From: Oscillospiraceae bacterium
Lineage (GTDB): Bacteria > Bacillota_A > Clostridia > Oscillospirales > Ruminococcaceae
Assembly: GCA_017523995.1 (NCBI GenBank)
Contig: JAFWUX010000224.1
Coordinates: 1-38,589 of the forward strand
Length of the DNA: 38,589 nt
Reading direction: 5' to 3'
Shown: one piece after another, positions 1-6,758 of the stretch
Layout of the letters: every line of letters begins with the position of its first letter
Position numbering within the stretch: position 1 is the first letter of the stretch
Made by a program: the position numbers and the translations under genes
Notes under the pieces: model-generated
Databases searched by the model: none
Told to the model about the DNA's origin: nothing
Seen by the model: only the letters and a program-made list of their open reading frames with translations

Positions 1-18
1 AAGAATAGATGCGCAGGA

Positions 19-98
19 TTTTTGTCATGAGACAAGGCAGAAAGCCGCAGCCTTGCTGACGCAAGGCAAGGATTTCTAACGCAGTATCATGGCAAAAA
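19..98. other. Structured element closed by a 12-bp stem
   Basis: TTTTTGTCATGA (19-30) can pair with TCATGGCAAAAA (87-98), giving 12 pairs with one G-U. Inside, GCCTTGC (50-56) can pair with GCAAGGC (61-67) across a 4-nt loop, or GCCTTG (50-55) can pair instead with CAAGGC (33-38). Those two pairings exclude each other. A short TATCT/AGATA hairpin follows at about 109-123, before the terminator at 143-185. No ORF explains it. It could be a non-coding RNA, a leader, or a copy of a dispersed repeat; strand and function are unknown. The pairing is seen; the interpretation is inference. Confidence 0.4.
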
Positions 99-142
99 GA
101 CAAGCAGATATCTTCAAGAGATAGTTGGGACATCAATAATAG

Positions 143-185
143 AAAGCCGCTTCATTCAGACCAGCAAGCTGTTTGAAGCGGCTTT
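143..185. terminator. Bidirectional terminator
   Basis: AAAGCCGCTTCA (143-154) and TGAAGCGGCTTT (174-185) form a perfect 12-bp stem with T-runs on both sides. It lies 13 bases past the stop of the minus-strand DUF3021 gene and would end the LytTR-DUF3021 operon, and also any plus-strand transcript of the 19-98 element. Confidence 0.8.
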
Positions 186-197
186 TTCTATCCATCA

Positions 198-674
198 TTA
201 TGCCTGTGCGGATTTGTAGCGGTCGAGCGCATCTGCAAGCCGCTGATTTTCCTGCTTTTCGCGCCGGAGAAACAGAACAGCACGCGAGACAAAACAGATC
301 AGGAAGCAGCAGACAAAGCAGATGAATCCGGCGATGCCGCCTTTTTCATGCAGCGGAATCCAGCCGAATGCAAGGATGCACACGAGGACTGTCAGGAAAG
401 CGGAGCCTGTCGCCAGAATGACGCGCAGACCCGGCTTCATATCCTTGATGACAGCTTCACTGAGGAACAGCCGCGCCAGTGCAACAGCGATGAGATTTGC
501 AAGCAGCATCTGCAGCATGACGCGGACGGTGATGCCTGCACTTCCGAGCGCGGCAAGCGGCGTGATATCCTTTGCCTGTTCGCCGAACAGCGAGACGAAT
601 GCAGAAAGGGCAAGTGCAGCGAGTCCGAGATTTCTCAGGACGTTCGTGATGTAATCAGACAGAAATTTTTTCAT
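198..674 (-). CDS. DUF3021 family integral membrane protein
   Basis: A 158-residue protein with about four hydrophobic segments (roughly residues 13-30, 48-70, 83-105, 112-135) and a charged, coiled-coil-like C-terminus (RREKQENQRLADALDRYKS). Size, topology and pairing fit the DUF3021 family, small Bacillota membrane proteins normally encoded beside a LytTR DNA-binding protein; such pairs often control adjacent or distant genes in response to membrane conditions. The ATG lies one base after the LytTR stop, and its ribosome site (GGGAG) is inside the end of that gene, so the two are co-transcribed and probably translationally coupled. What it senses cannot be told from sequence. Family call is by overall pattern, not by a catalytic motif. 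Confidence 0.75.
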   Translation of the reverse strand: MKKFLSDYITNVLRNLGLAALALSAFVSLFGEQAKDITPLAALGSAGITVRVMLQMLLANLIAVALARLFLSEAVIKDMKPGLRVILATGSAFLTVLVCILAFGWIPLHEKGGIAGFICFVCCFLICFVSRAVLFLRREKQENQRLADALDRYKSAQA

Positions 675-675
675 A

Positions 676-1116
676 TTATTTCACTCCCAGTTTTTGTTTG
701 AGCGCGTCCGCATATTGACGCGACACGATGATTTGGTCGCCGGTCTCGAGCGTCAGGCGCAGCCTGCGGTCCAGCTCTGTGCGGAGCGACCGGATCATTT
801 TCACCTGCACGAGACAGGATTTGCTGATACGCAGAAATCCGCAGGGCTGCAGCAGCTCCTCGAGTTCATAGAGCCGCAGCTTTGTTTCGCGGCAGTCGCT
901 CTGCGTATAGACGAAGGTTTTGCGGTCTACAGATTCCGCATAGACGATTTCGGCAGCATCCAGCAGCGTTGTTTCGTCGCCGGATGTCACTGTGATTTTC
1001 TGCTCGAGCAGATGCAGCGCTGCAAGGATTTGTTCGAGCTCCGGTGTCAGTTTCGGGCTGCGGATCAGGATTTCGGTATCCGGATACGTGCCGTCGATTT
1101 GCATTGAGATTTTCAC
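676..1116 (-). CDS. LytTR-domain DNA-binding transcriptional regulator
   Basis: A 146-residue protein with no receiver domain. The C-terminal about 95 residues match the LytTR DNA-binding fold (YAESVDRKTFVYTQ, then LEELLQPCGFLRISKSCLVQV, then IVSRQYADALKQKL), in which the F.RIS/K..LV and VSR.Y elements are typical. The N-terminal 50 residues are a short extension (EQILAALHLLEQKITV). The GTG at 1116 was chosen over the ATG at 1149 because AGAGG lies 7 bases before it and the product then begins MKISMQIDG as in relatives. It is the first gene of a two-gene operon with the DUF3021 protein; such regulators usually control their own operon. Target genes are unknown. Confidence 0.8.
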   Translation of the reverse strand: MKISMQIDGTYPDTEILIRSPKLTPELEQILAALHLLEQKITVTSGDETTLLDAAEIVYAESVDRKTFVYTQSDCRETKLRLYELEELLQPCGFLRISKSCLVQVKMIRSLRTELDRRLRLTLETGDQIIVSRQYADALKQKLGVK

Positions 1117-1324
1117 GCGATCACCTCTCTGTGTCCTATCATAGCACAAATGCCTTTCCGGCGCAAGACCCTTTGACCTGTCCTGTACATTTTCCGGACT
1201 GAAATGCCGGATGCGGGAGCTATTTTCATCTTTTTATCTTTTTGCTGTCATAATTGTATGCTAATCTAAGTATGGGAAATCAGAAAAACGGAAAACGGGA
1301 GACCACATCAAAGGGGGAACCCAT

Positions 1325-2512
1325 ATGGCGAAAACCTACAAAGCTGCAGCGATTGCCTACGCTGCACTGCTGCTCGGCTTCACGGGCTATCTGATGCTCG
1401 ATACCTTTGTGCTCAGCTCTGCAAAACAGACAGGCGCCGCTGAGATGAATCTCTCGCTTTTTACAGATGAGACAAAACCGGCTGCGGAGCAGTCCGCCGC
1501 CGAAACAGAAACCGCGGTGACTGCATCCGCGGAGAAAACCTCTGCTCCTGCATCCGGCACAGCGGGCAGCACAGCAGCCGCGAGCGAATCTTCTGCTGCC
1601 GGTACACAAAAGGCGATCCCGATCGGGACGGCGAAACCGTCAGCTGCGGCGTCTGCGTCCGCAGATGCACCTGCCTCGGAGACTGCGGCGCAGAGCACGG
1701 CGAAATCCACTACCGCATCCACAGCCGCGCCGGAGACCGATCCGCCGGAGACAGACCCGCCTGAGCCGGAGATCGAATTCATCAGCAACGAAACCGCGTA
1801 TCAGGATGAAAACATCAGCATCACGCTCTCGCAGTACACGGAAAATGAGACGATGATCTATGTCGCGGATGTGGTGCTCAGCTCCGCGCAGTATCTCAAG
1901 ACTGCGTTTGCAAATGATACCTACGGCAAAAATATCACCGCCAAAACGAGCGAGATTGCGGCGGCGAACAATGCAATCCTTGCGGTCAACGGCGATTTCT
2001 ACGGCACGCACAACTCAGGCTATGTGATCCGAAACGGCGTCCTTTACCGCGATATCCCGCGTGCGGATACCGATTTCCTCTGCATCATGGCGGACGGCAG
2101 CTTTTTCCTCACAACAAGCGATGAATACTCCGCGCAGGAGCTGCTGGATATGGGCGCATGGCAGTGCTTCATGTTCGGTCCGCGTCTGATTGAGAACGGC
2201 ACCGTGACGGTTGATGATAACTCCGAAGTCGCGCGCGCAATGGCAAGCAATCCGCGGACGGCGATCGGCATTGTCGATGATCTGCATTATCTCTTTGTTG
2301 TCTCGGACGGCAGAACCTCGGAGAGCGACGGACTCTCGCTCAGCGAGCTTGCATCGTTTATGCAGGGGCTCGGCGCACAGACCGCCTATAATCTCGACGG
2401 CGGCGGTTCCTCGACAATGGTCTTCAACGGCAGCCTGATCAACAACCCGACAACCAGCGGCAGGTCGATCAAGGAAAGGAGCGTGAGTGACATTGTATAC
2501 ATCGGATATTGA
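1325..2512 (+). CDS. Membrane-anchored phosphodiester glycosidase (NAGPA) domain protein
   Basis: A 395-residue protein: short basic N-terminus, one hydrophobic anchor (about 7-31), a long low-complexity Ala/Ser/Thr/Glu/Pro linker (about 35-148, ending PETDPPETDPPEPE), and a folded domain (about 150-395). The domain carries ILAVNGDFYG, FMFGPRLIENG, NPRTAIGI and NLDGGGSSTMV (LDGGGS at 357-362), hallmarks of the NAGPA / phosphodiester alpha-N-acetylglucosaminidase family (formerly DUF2233). Bacterial members act outside the cell on glycans or exopolysaccharide; the substrate here is unknown. The linker would hold the domain away from the membrane. AAGGGGG precedes the ATG. The end overlaps the next gene, so the two are probably one transcript. 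Confidence 0.85.
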   Translation: MAKTYKAAAIAYAALLLGFTGYLMLDTFVLSSAKQTGAAEMNLSLFTDETKPAAEQSAAETETAVTASAEKTSAPASGTAGSTAAASESSAAGTQKAIPIGTAKPSAAASASADAPASETAAQSTAKSTTASTAAPETDPPETDPPEPEIEFISNETAYQDENISITLSQYTENETMIYVADVVLSSAQYLKTAFANDTYGKNITAKTSEIAAANNAILAVNGDFYGTHNSGYVIRNGVLYRDIPRADTDFLCIMADGSFFLTTSDEYSAQELLDMGAWQCFMFGPRLIENGTVTVDDNSEVARAMASNPRTAIGIVDDLHYLFVVSDGRTSESDGLSLSELASFMQGLGAQTAYNLDGGGSSTMVFNGSLINNPTTSGRSIKERSVSDIVYIGY

Positions 2513-2885
2513 TGCCGGCAGAAAGCATGTGCTGAAGCATGCTGCGGCATCGCTGGGAGCTGCACTGTTTTTCGCATTTTCCGGCGCTGTCTATGAGCAT
2601 TTCAGCTACGGCGTTTACTCAAACTTCACGATTTATGCGTTTGTCTTTCCGCTGCTTGCGGGCATCGTGCTTGTCGCTGCAGCGATGAGAAAGGAGCAGC
2701 CGTCTTCGCGGACATTGTTCCTGCTCCATGCCTGCTGGGCGACGCTGGCAGTCGGGAGCATGGCAGCCGGTGCCATTCGGATCAGCGGCAGAGAACATGC
2801 GCTGCTGCTTGTTTATCCCGCAGTCGGTGTGCTGCTCGGCATCCTGACATGCATCTCCTTCCGCAGGGATGCGAAAATAGAATAA
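2487..2885 (+). CDS. Small four-helix membrane protein of unknown function
   Basis: A 132-residue protein, mostly hydrophobic, with about four membrane helices (residues 17-35, 46-65, 77-97, 105-124) and a charged C-terminal tail (RRDAKIE). No family was recognised. The GTG at 2487 sits 5 bases after AGGAG (2477-2481), and the reading frame overlaps the end of the NAGPA gene by 26 bases, which argues for translational coupling. It may help the upstream surface enzyme (anchoring, glycan export), but that is only context. The gene ends just before the terminator at 2892-2927. Confidence 0.7.
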   Translation: MTLYTSDIDAGRKHVLKHAAASLGAALFFAFSGAVYEHFSYGVYSNFTIYAFVFPLLAGIVLVAAAMRKEQPSSRTLFLLHACWATLAVGSMAAGAIRISGREHALLLVYPAVGVLLGILTCISFRRDAKIE

Positions 2886-2891
2886 AAAAAC

Positions 2892-2927
2892 AACCGCTCC
2901 GATCAGGTGATACTGACCGGAGCGGTT
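2892..2927 (-). terminator. Terminator between convergent genes
   Basis: AACCGCTCC (2892-2900) pairs with GGAGCGGTT (2919-2927). Read on the minus strand the stem is followed by a TTTTTTT run (2884-2890), so it best serves the AraC gene at 2974-3873. It may also stop the plus-strand transcript, but less well. Confidence 0.75.
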
Positions 2928-2973
2928 TGTGATTGTCCGCATATCAACATTGGTTTTTGGTGCAGCGCACACA

Positions 2974-3873
2974 TTATAAATCCGTGGGGGTGACGGTCTG
3001 CACGGGGTTCTTGCCTGCAGAGCAATAGAAGCGCTGATAGCTCGAAGGCGTGCAGTGCTTGATCTCCTTGAAAATGCGGTTGAAGGTCGAAAGGCTGGAA
3101 AAGCCTGCCTGCATGGCGACCTCCGTGATCGGAATGGCGGGATCGAGCAAAAGCGTTTCCGCTGCGCGCGTCCGCCGCAGATTGATGTACTGCAGATAGG
3201 ACATCGAATTGAACTGCTTGAAGATACGGGAAAAATGGAATTTGCTGTAGCCTGCGATTTCGGCGAGGGTATCCAGTGAAATGTCATACATGTAATTCTG
3301 GTCGATATATTTGAGTACCTGCTTGAATTTCTCGTTATACTGCACCATTTTGTCCTTGGCACAGGCGAGTGTTTCACGCGCCTGATCGAGCTGGAATTCG
3401 CGGATCGCAACGAGCATATTCACGAGATTCATATAGATTTTGACGTCCGCGATCTCGGAATCCTCATAGTAATCCGAGTAGATATCGAGCATGGCTTTTT
3501 TGGCGCGCAGATAGAGGTCACGGTCGGTGTCCGGCGTGATCTGGAGCGGTGCGTTGAACACAGCCATCAGCGGCTCCAGCGCGGTGTTTCCGTGAAGAAT
3601 GGACTGGTCGCACTGGAAGATGATGCGTCTGCCGGGCTGAGCGGGGAGCGTGTGCAGCTCACCGGCAGGAATGATCAGAATCTCGCGCTCATTGAGCTTA
3701 TATTCTCTGCCGCCGGCTTCAACGGTGAAGCCGTTTTCAATCGGCATGATAATCTCAACGGCGTTGTGCCAGTGCGTCGGATAGAATTCTGTTTCGACAT
3801 TGTCATAGAGCATGACAAACCGTTTGTCTTCATATTCCACTGTCTCGAAGTCATCGTTCAGATGCTTAATCAT
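2974..3873 (-). CDS. AraC family transcriptional regulator (paralogue A)
   Basis: A 299-residue protein with an N-terminal cupin sugar-sensing domain (about 20-100: FYPTHWHNAVEIIMPIE, IIPAGELHTLP) and a C-terminal double helix-turn-helix (about 190-290: ISLDTLAEIAGYSKFHFSRIFKQ, then ITEVAMQAGFSSLSTFNRIFKE, then the TPSSYQRF signature). It is clearly more than half identical by eye to the regulator at 21619-22500, including the MIKxLxxDxETVEYExKRFVMLYDN start. Members of this class usually activate carbohydrate genes when a sugar binds the cupin. No sugar gene lies beside it, so its targets are elsewhere, or it shares those of paralogue B. It is a single gene with its own promoter (3949-3977) and terminator. 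Confidence 0.9.
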   Translation of the reverse strand: MIKHLNDDFETVEYEDKRFVMLYDNVETEFYPTHWHNAVEIIMPIENGFTVEAGGREYKLNEREILIIPAGELHTLPAQPGRRIIFQCDQSILHGNTALEPLMAVFNAPLQITPDTDRDLYLRAKKAMLDIYSDYYEDSEIADVKIYMNLVNMLVAIREFQLDQARETLACAKDKMVQYNEKFKQVLKYIDQNYMYDISLDTLAEIAGYSKFHFSRIFKQFNSMSYLQYINLRRTRAAETLLLDPAIPITEVAMQAGFSSLSTFNRIFKEIKHCTPSSYQRFYCSAGKNPVQTVTPTDL

Positions 3874-3948
3874 ATGCAGCCCCTCCTTTGCAAAGCATCG
3901 GGATACCCGTTACCGATCTCAGACAGCAATATTTGACCACTTATGTAT

Positions 3949-3977
3949 ATTATATCGCAAAAAATGAAAAAAGTAAA
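3949..3977 (-). promoter_or_regulatory. Promoter of AraC paralogue A, with possible self-binding site
   Basis: On the minus strand: TTTACT (-35, 3972-3977), a 17-base spacer, TATAAT (-10, 3949-3954). CGCAAAAAA (plus strand from 3956) lies inside the spacer one base from the -10. The same arrangement, ATTATA then CGCAAA, occurs at the promoter of paralogue B, suggesting autoregulation. The rest of 3874-4195 is AT-rich, with no ORF and nothing else recognised before the terminator at 4151-4181. Confidence 0.65.
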
Positions 3978-4150
3978 GCACTTTTACCGTTTTTTTATCA
4001 AACTTTCAAAAAGACATGTATACGCTGCGGGATCACATCTGTGCAGAATGCATGAGATCGACGAAGATACGTGGATTTCAAGTTATATTTATATTTGTGC
4101 AGCTTGCGCCGGATTTGTAACGGAATTGTCATATTTTGGCTTAAATGCGA

Positions 4151-4181
4151 AAAAACCGGAGCGCAATTTGCTCCGGTTTTT
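4151..4181 (-). terminator. Terminator of the GTPase operon
   Basis: AAAAACCGGAGC (4151-4162) pairs with GCTCCGGTTTTT (4170-4181), a 12-bp stem with a 7-base loop. It lies 15 bases past the stop of the minus-strand gene at 4196 and has T-runs in both directions. Confidence 0.85.
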
Positions 4182-4195
4182 TTGATACGGTGATA

Positions 4196-5155
4196 TCAGT
4201 AGAAGGTTGCGACGGGCTGTTCCGGCGCTTCTGCATCGGTGAGCTTGGTGACATGCAGCATCGGGACGAACACGCCCTGCATCTGATTGAAGCGCACCTC
4301 GATTGCACCGGTGACCATGACCCAGTGATCCTTATGCGGCACAAAATTGCGTCCGTACTGCGCGGCGATCCAGCTGTACTGGATATCCTCGACGCAGCAG
4401 GTCATGATATGCCGCCCGACCGCAAAGATGTTCGGGGGGAAGGTGCTGTTCTTAACCGCAAGCGCCTTGAACGTGACGGTCTTGTTCTCGTATTTTTTCG
4501 CATCCTCCATGAGGTCGCGGTAGAACAGTGCAAAATCGCGGTCCTCAATGACAATGTTCTTCGCATTGACATCAAACGGCAGCGGGTCCTCGATATCATC
4601 AAAGACAGCCTCGCCGTCCGGATACTCATAGTAGATATCCGCACGCCGCGTGACGCCGCGCACGATCTGGTGATAGCTCTGCGCGTCAAGATCCTTGGTG
4701 AAGCGGTTGAAATAGACCAGCTCGCACATGTTGAGCTTATCGACCACAAGGCTGCGCATGTTCTGGTTGTAGTTCATGAAGGTGGTGGCATCGGCAATGA
4801 AGATCGCCTGATATACTGCCCAGTCATCGGGCATATTGTCAAAGAGCGCCTGAATCTGCCACATGCCGTTGTATTCCAGCATCACGCGCTCGGCGCGGCA
4901 TTCCTTTGCCATGCGATCGAGATTCTCGGGCGTCAGCTCGCTGATATCCTCGAGCACGCGCATGGTGATGTCATACTCTTTGAATTTGGATGTATCGTAT
5001 TCCTCGACACCCTCCTCGCAGACAAGCAGCAGCGTGCGCTCGCCGTTTGCAAAGTGGGCATCCTCGAGCGCATCCTGAATGAACTTTGTCTTGCCTGCTT
5101 CGAGAAATCCGAGAAACAGATATACGGGGAGAAACTCCTCCTGATTGTTGGGCAT
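4196..5155 (-). CDS. COG0523-like P-loop GTPase with DUF1980-like C-terminal domain
   Basis: A 319-residue protein. The N-terminal half is a CobW-type P-loop domain (Walker A GFLEAGKT at 16-23; VMLEYNGMWQ as the Walker-B-like strand at 91-100). It lacks the CxCC metal motif of the COG0523 family and has NRFT (150-153) in place of NKxD. The last about 90 residues (about 225-308: VTFKALAV, FAVGRHIMTCCVEDIQ, HWVMVTGAIEV) resemble the C-terminal domain of the YcgQ/DUF1980 family, including the paired cysteines (253-254). YcgQ works with a permease in metal-related contexts, so a role in metal handling is inferred. The ATG at 5155 was chosen because AAGGAGG lies 5 bases before it; an in-frame ATG at 5176 would overlap the upstream gene. 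It follows the His-rich GTPase by 10 bases in one operon. Confidence 0.75.
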   Translation of the reverse strand: MPNNQEEFLPVYLFLGFLEAGKTKFIQDALEDAHFANGERTLLLVCEEGVEEYDTSKFKEYDITMRVLEDISELTPENLDRMAKECRAERVMLEYNGMWQIQALFDNMPDDWAVYQAIFIADATTFMNYNQNMRSLVVDKLNMCELVYFNRFTKDLDAQSYHQIVRGVTRRADIYYEYPDGEAVFDDIEDPLPFDVNAKNIVIEDRDFALFYRDLMEDAKKYENKTVTFKALAVKNSTFPPNIFAVGRHIMTCCVEDIQYSWIAAQYGRNFVPHKDHWVMVTGAIEVRFNQMQGVFVPMLHVTKLTDAEAPEQPVATFY

Positions 5156-5165
5156 GGTGTCCTCC

Positions 5166-6227
5166 TTATTCTGCACAGAACAGCTTTGCGATGTTTTCTT
5201 CGTTCAGCTTGGAACCGATCACGCACAGTCTGCCGGTTGTTTCAGCGCTGCCGGTGCGGACATCCGGTGTACCGGGGACATAGTCAAAGTGAATCCACTG
5301 ACCGTTCTCGCCCGCAACGATGCCCTTTGCGCGCAGAACGAGACCGAACTTCTCCTCATCGGAGAGTGCCTCGAGCGCTGCGGTGATTGCTTCAGCGGTG
5401 TAGGTTTTCGGCGTCTCGATACCCCAGCTTGTGAAGACCTCGTCTGCGTGGTGGTGATGCTCGTGCTCGTCCTCATCATCGTGATCGTGGTGGTGATGAT
5501 GCTCGTGCTCGTCCTCATCATCGTGGTCATGGTGGTGATGATGCTCGTGCTCATCTTCATCATCGTCATGGTGATGGTGGTGATGATGTGCAGTTTCCTC
5601 CTCGAGCAGTGCCTTGAGCTCGTCATCGAGCGTATTCTTCTGCGTCATTGCCGCGATCAGCTGCGCACCGGAAAGCTCGTCCCATTCTGTGGTGACGATC
5701 GGTGCCGCCGGATTGAACTGGCGCAGACGCTCGACGGTATCATTGAGCTGCGATTCGGTCAGACCGCCGGTGTGGCTGAGAATCAGGCAGCTTGCATAGG
5801 TGATCTGGTTGTTGAAGAACTCGCCGAAGTTCTTTTGATACATCTTGCACTTTTTCGCATCGACAACGGTGGTGAAGCCGTCGAGCTCGACATCCTCCAT
5901 GTGGAGATTCTGCACAGCGCTGATAACATCGCTGAGCTTGCCGACGCCGGAGGGCTCAATCAGGATGCGGTCCGGCTGATACTCCTCGAGCACCTGACGG
6001 AGCGCCTTGCCGAAATCACCGACGAGCGAGCAGCAGATGCAGCCGGAGTTCATCTCGTTGATCTGGATGCCTGCCTCCTTGAGAAAGCCGCCGTCAATGC
6101 CGATCTGACCGAATTCGTTTTCGATCAGCACGAGCTTTTCGCCCTTGAAGCCGTCCTGAATGAGCTTCTTGATAAGCGTGGTTTTACCGGCTCCGAGGAA
6201 GCCGGAGAAAATGGTAATTTTTGTCAT
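5166..6227 (-). CDS. COG0523 (CobW/ZNG1-like) metallochaperone GTPase with His/Asp-rich insert
   Basis: A 353-residue protein. Walker A is GFLGAGKTT (9-17); the metal-binding CxCC motif is C63-I-C65-C66; ILIEPSG (88-94) is the Walker-B-like strand; and the C-terminal CobW_C domain is about 264-350. Residues 214-260 form an extreme His/Asp/Glu tract made of about three 15-residue repeats, a likely Zn, Ni or Co reservoir. The usual NKxD guanine-specificity motif is replaced by SHTG (151-154), as in some clostridial members. Family proteins insert or traffic metal, mostly zinc, using GTP. It is first in an operon with the DUF1980-like GTPase, behind the promoter at 6280-6308. No Zur-like palindrome was seen. 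The metal and client protein cannot be named. Confidence 0.88.
   Translation of the reverse strand: MTKITIFSGFLGAGKTTLIKKLIQDGFKGEKLVLIENEFGQIGIDGGFLKEAGIQINEMNSGCICCSLVGDFGKALRQVLEEYQPDRILIEPSGVGKLSDVISAVQNLHMEDVELDGFTTVVDAKKCKMYQKNFGEFFNNQITYASCLILSHTGGLTESQLNDTVERLRQFNPAAPIVTTEWDELSGAQLIAAMTQKNTLDDELKALLEEETAHHHHHHHDDDEDEHEHHHHHDHDDEDEHEHHHHHDHDDEDEHEHHHHADEVFTSWGIETPKTYTAEAITAALEALSDEEKFGLVLRAKGIVAGENGQWIHFDYVPGTPDVRTGSAETTGRLCVIGSKLNEENIAKLFCAE
5448..5588 (-). repeat. 45-bp tandem repeat encoding the His/acid tract
   Basis: About three copies of a 45-base unit encode HHHHHDHDDEDEHEH-type blocks in frame (residues 214-260 of the GTPase). The copies differ mainly at silent or His/Asp positions, and the first-translated copy is the most diverged. 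The unit is a whole number of codons, so copy-number change would lengthen the metal-binding tract without breaking the frame. Confidence 0.85.
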
Positions 6228-6279
6228 GAAGACACACTTCTTTCTATGGAATTTCCGCTATAAACGGTCTCAACTATAT

Positions 6280-6308
6280 ATTATAGCATATATTCCTGCA
6301 AAAAGCAA
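6280..6308 (-). promoter_or_regulatory. Promoter of the GTPase operon
   Basis: On the minus strand: TTGCTT (-35, 6303-6308), a 17-base spacer, TATAAT (-10, 6280-6285). It is placed between rimI and the CobW-type gene, leaving a leader of about 45 bases. There is no terminator after rimI, so some readthrough from the polA-rimI operon is likely. Confidence 0.75.
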
Positions 6309-6325
6309 ACAATTTCACCAGATTT

Positions 6326-6754
6326 TCAAAGAGCGCACTGCATCAGCACGGCGGCTTCATCCGGCTGCGAGTAATAGCGCGGACGGTAGCCGTTCTGCAT
6401 GAATCCGAGGGATTCGTAGAGCGTGCGCGCCGGCAGATTGCTCTCGCGGACTTCGAGATAGCAGACCGTACAGACGCCCTGCATCATTTCCGTGACCGCG
6501 TTCCAGAGCCGTTTTGCGATGCCCTGCCGCCGGTAATCCGCATCGACGCAGAGCGTGTTCAGCGTCAGTTCATCGAGGACGAAATTGCAGTGAATCATCC
6601 CGATGACCGCATCGCCGTCCCTGCAGACAAACCCGACCGACTGCGGGTTTTCCAGCTCCCTGCGATAGATCTCCTCCGACCACGGCGTTGTGAAGCAGCG
6701 CTTTGCGAGCTCCGCAACCCCGCGGATATTTTCCGCGGAGAACATTTCGATCAC
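6326..6754 (-). CDS. rimI: Ribosomal protein S18-alanine N-acetyltransferase
   Basis: A 142-residue single-domain GNAT acetyltransferase. Seen: the acetyl-CoA loop YRRQGIAKRLW, the beta-bulge strand LNTLCVDADYRRQG, CYLEVRESNLPARTLYESLGF, and the RimI-type ending GYRPRYYSQPDEAAVLMQ. The family acetylates the N-terminus of ribosomal protein S18. The GTG at 6754 gives the usual (M)IEMFSAENI start, with AAGGG 8 bases upstream and the polA stop 4 bases before it. An ATG at 6775, overlapping polA, is the alternative. It is usually found with the tsaB/tsaE/tsaD cluster, but here it trails polA instead, so a general GNAT role is not excluded. Confidence 0.85.
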   Translation of the reverse strand: MIEMFSAENIRGVAELAKRCFTTPWSEEIYRRELENPQSVGFVCRDGDAVIGMIHCNFVLDELTLNTLCVDADYRRQGIAKRLWNAVTEMMQGVCTVCYLEVRESNLPARTLYESLGFMQNGYRPRYYSQPDEAAVLMQCAL

Positions 6755-6758
6755 AAGC

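Noticed and set aside
3943..4185. Plus-strand 80-codon frame in the gap after AraC A
   Set aside because: No ribosome site, and it runs through the AraC promoter and into the terminator stem at 4151-4181.
5145..6263. Plus-strand 372-codon open frame opposite the His-rich GTPase
   Set aside because: It is a mirror of the minus-strand gene, rich in Val/Met runs from the His repeats, has no ribosome site, and the real gene on the other strand has intact motifs.
6228..6325. Zur operator upstream of the metal GTPase operon
   Set aside because: A zinc-repressor palindrome would make sense here, but I could not find one matching the known Bacillota pattern.
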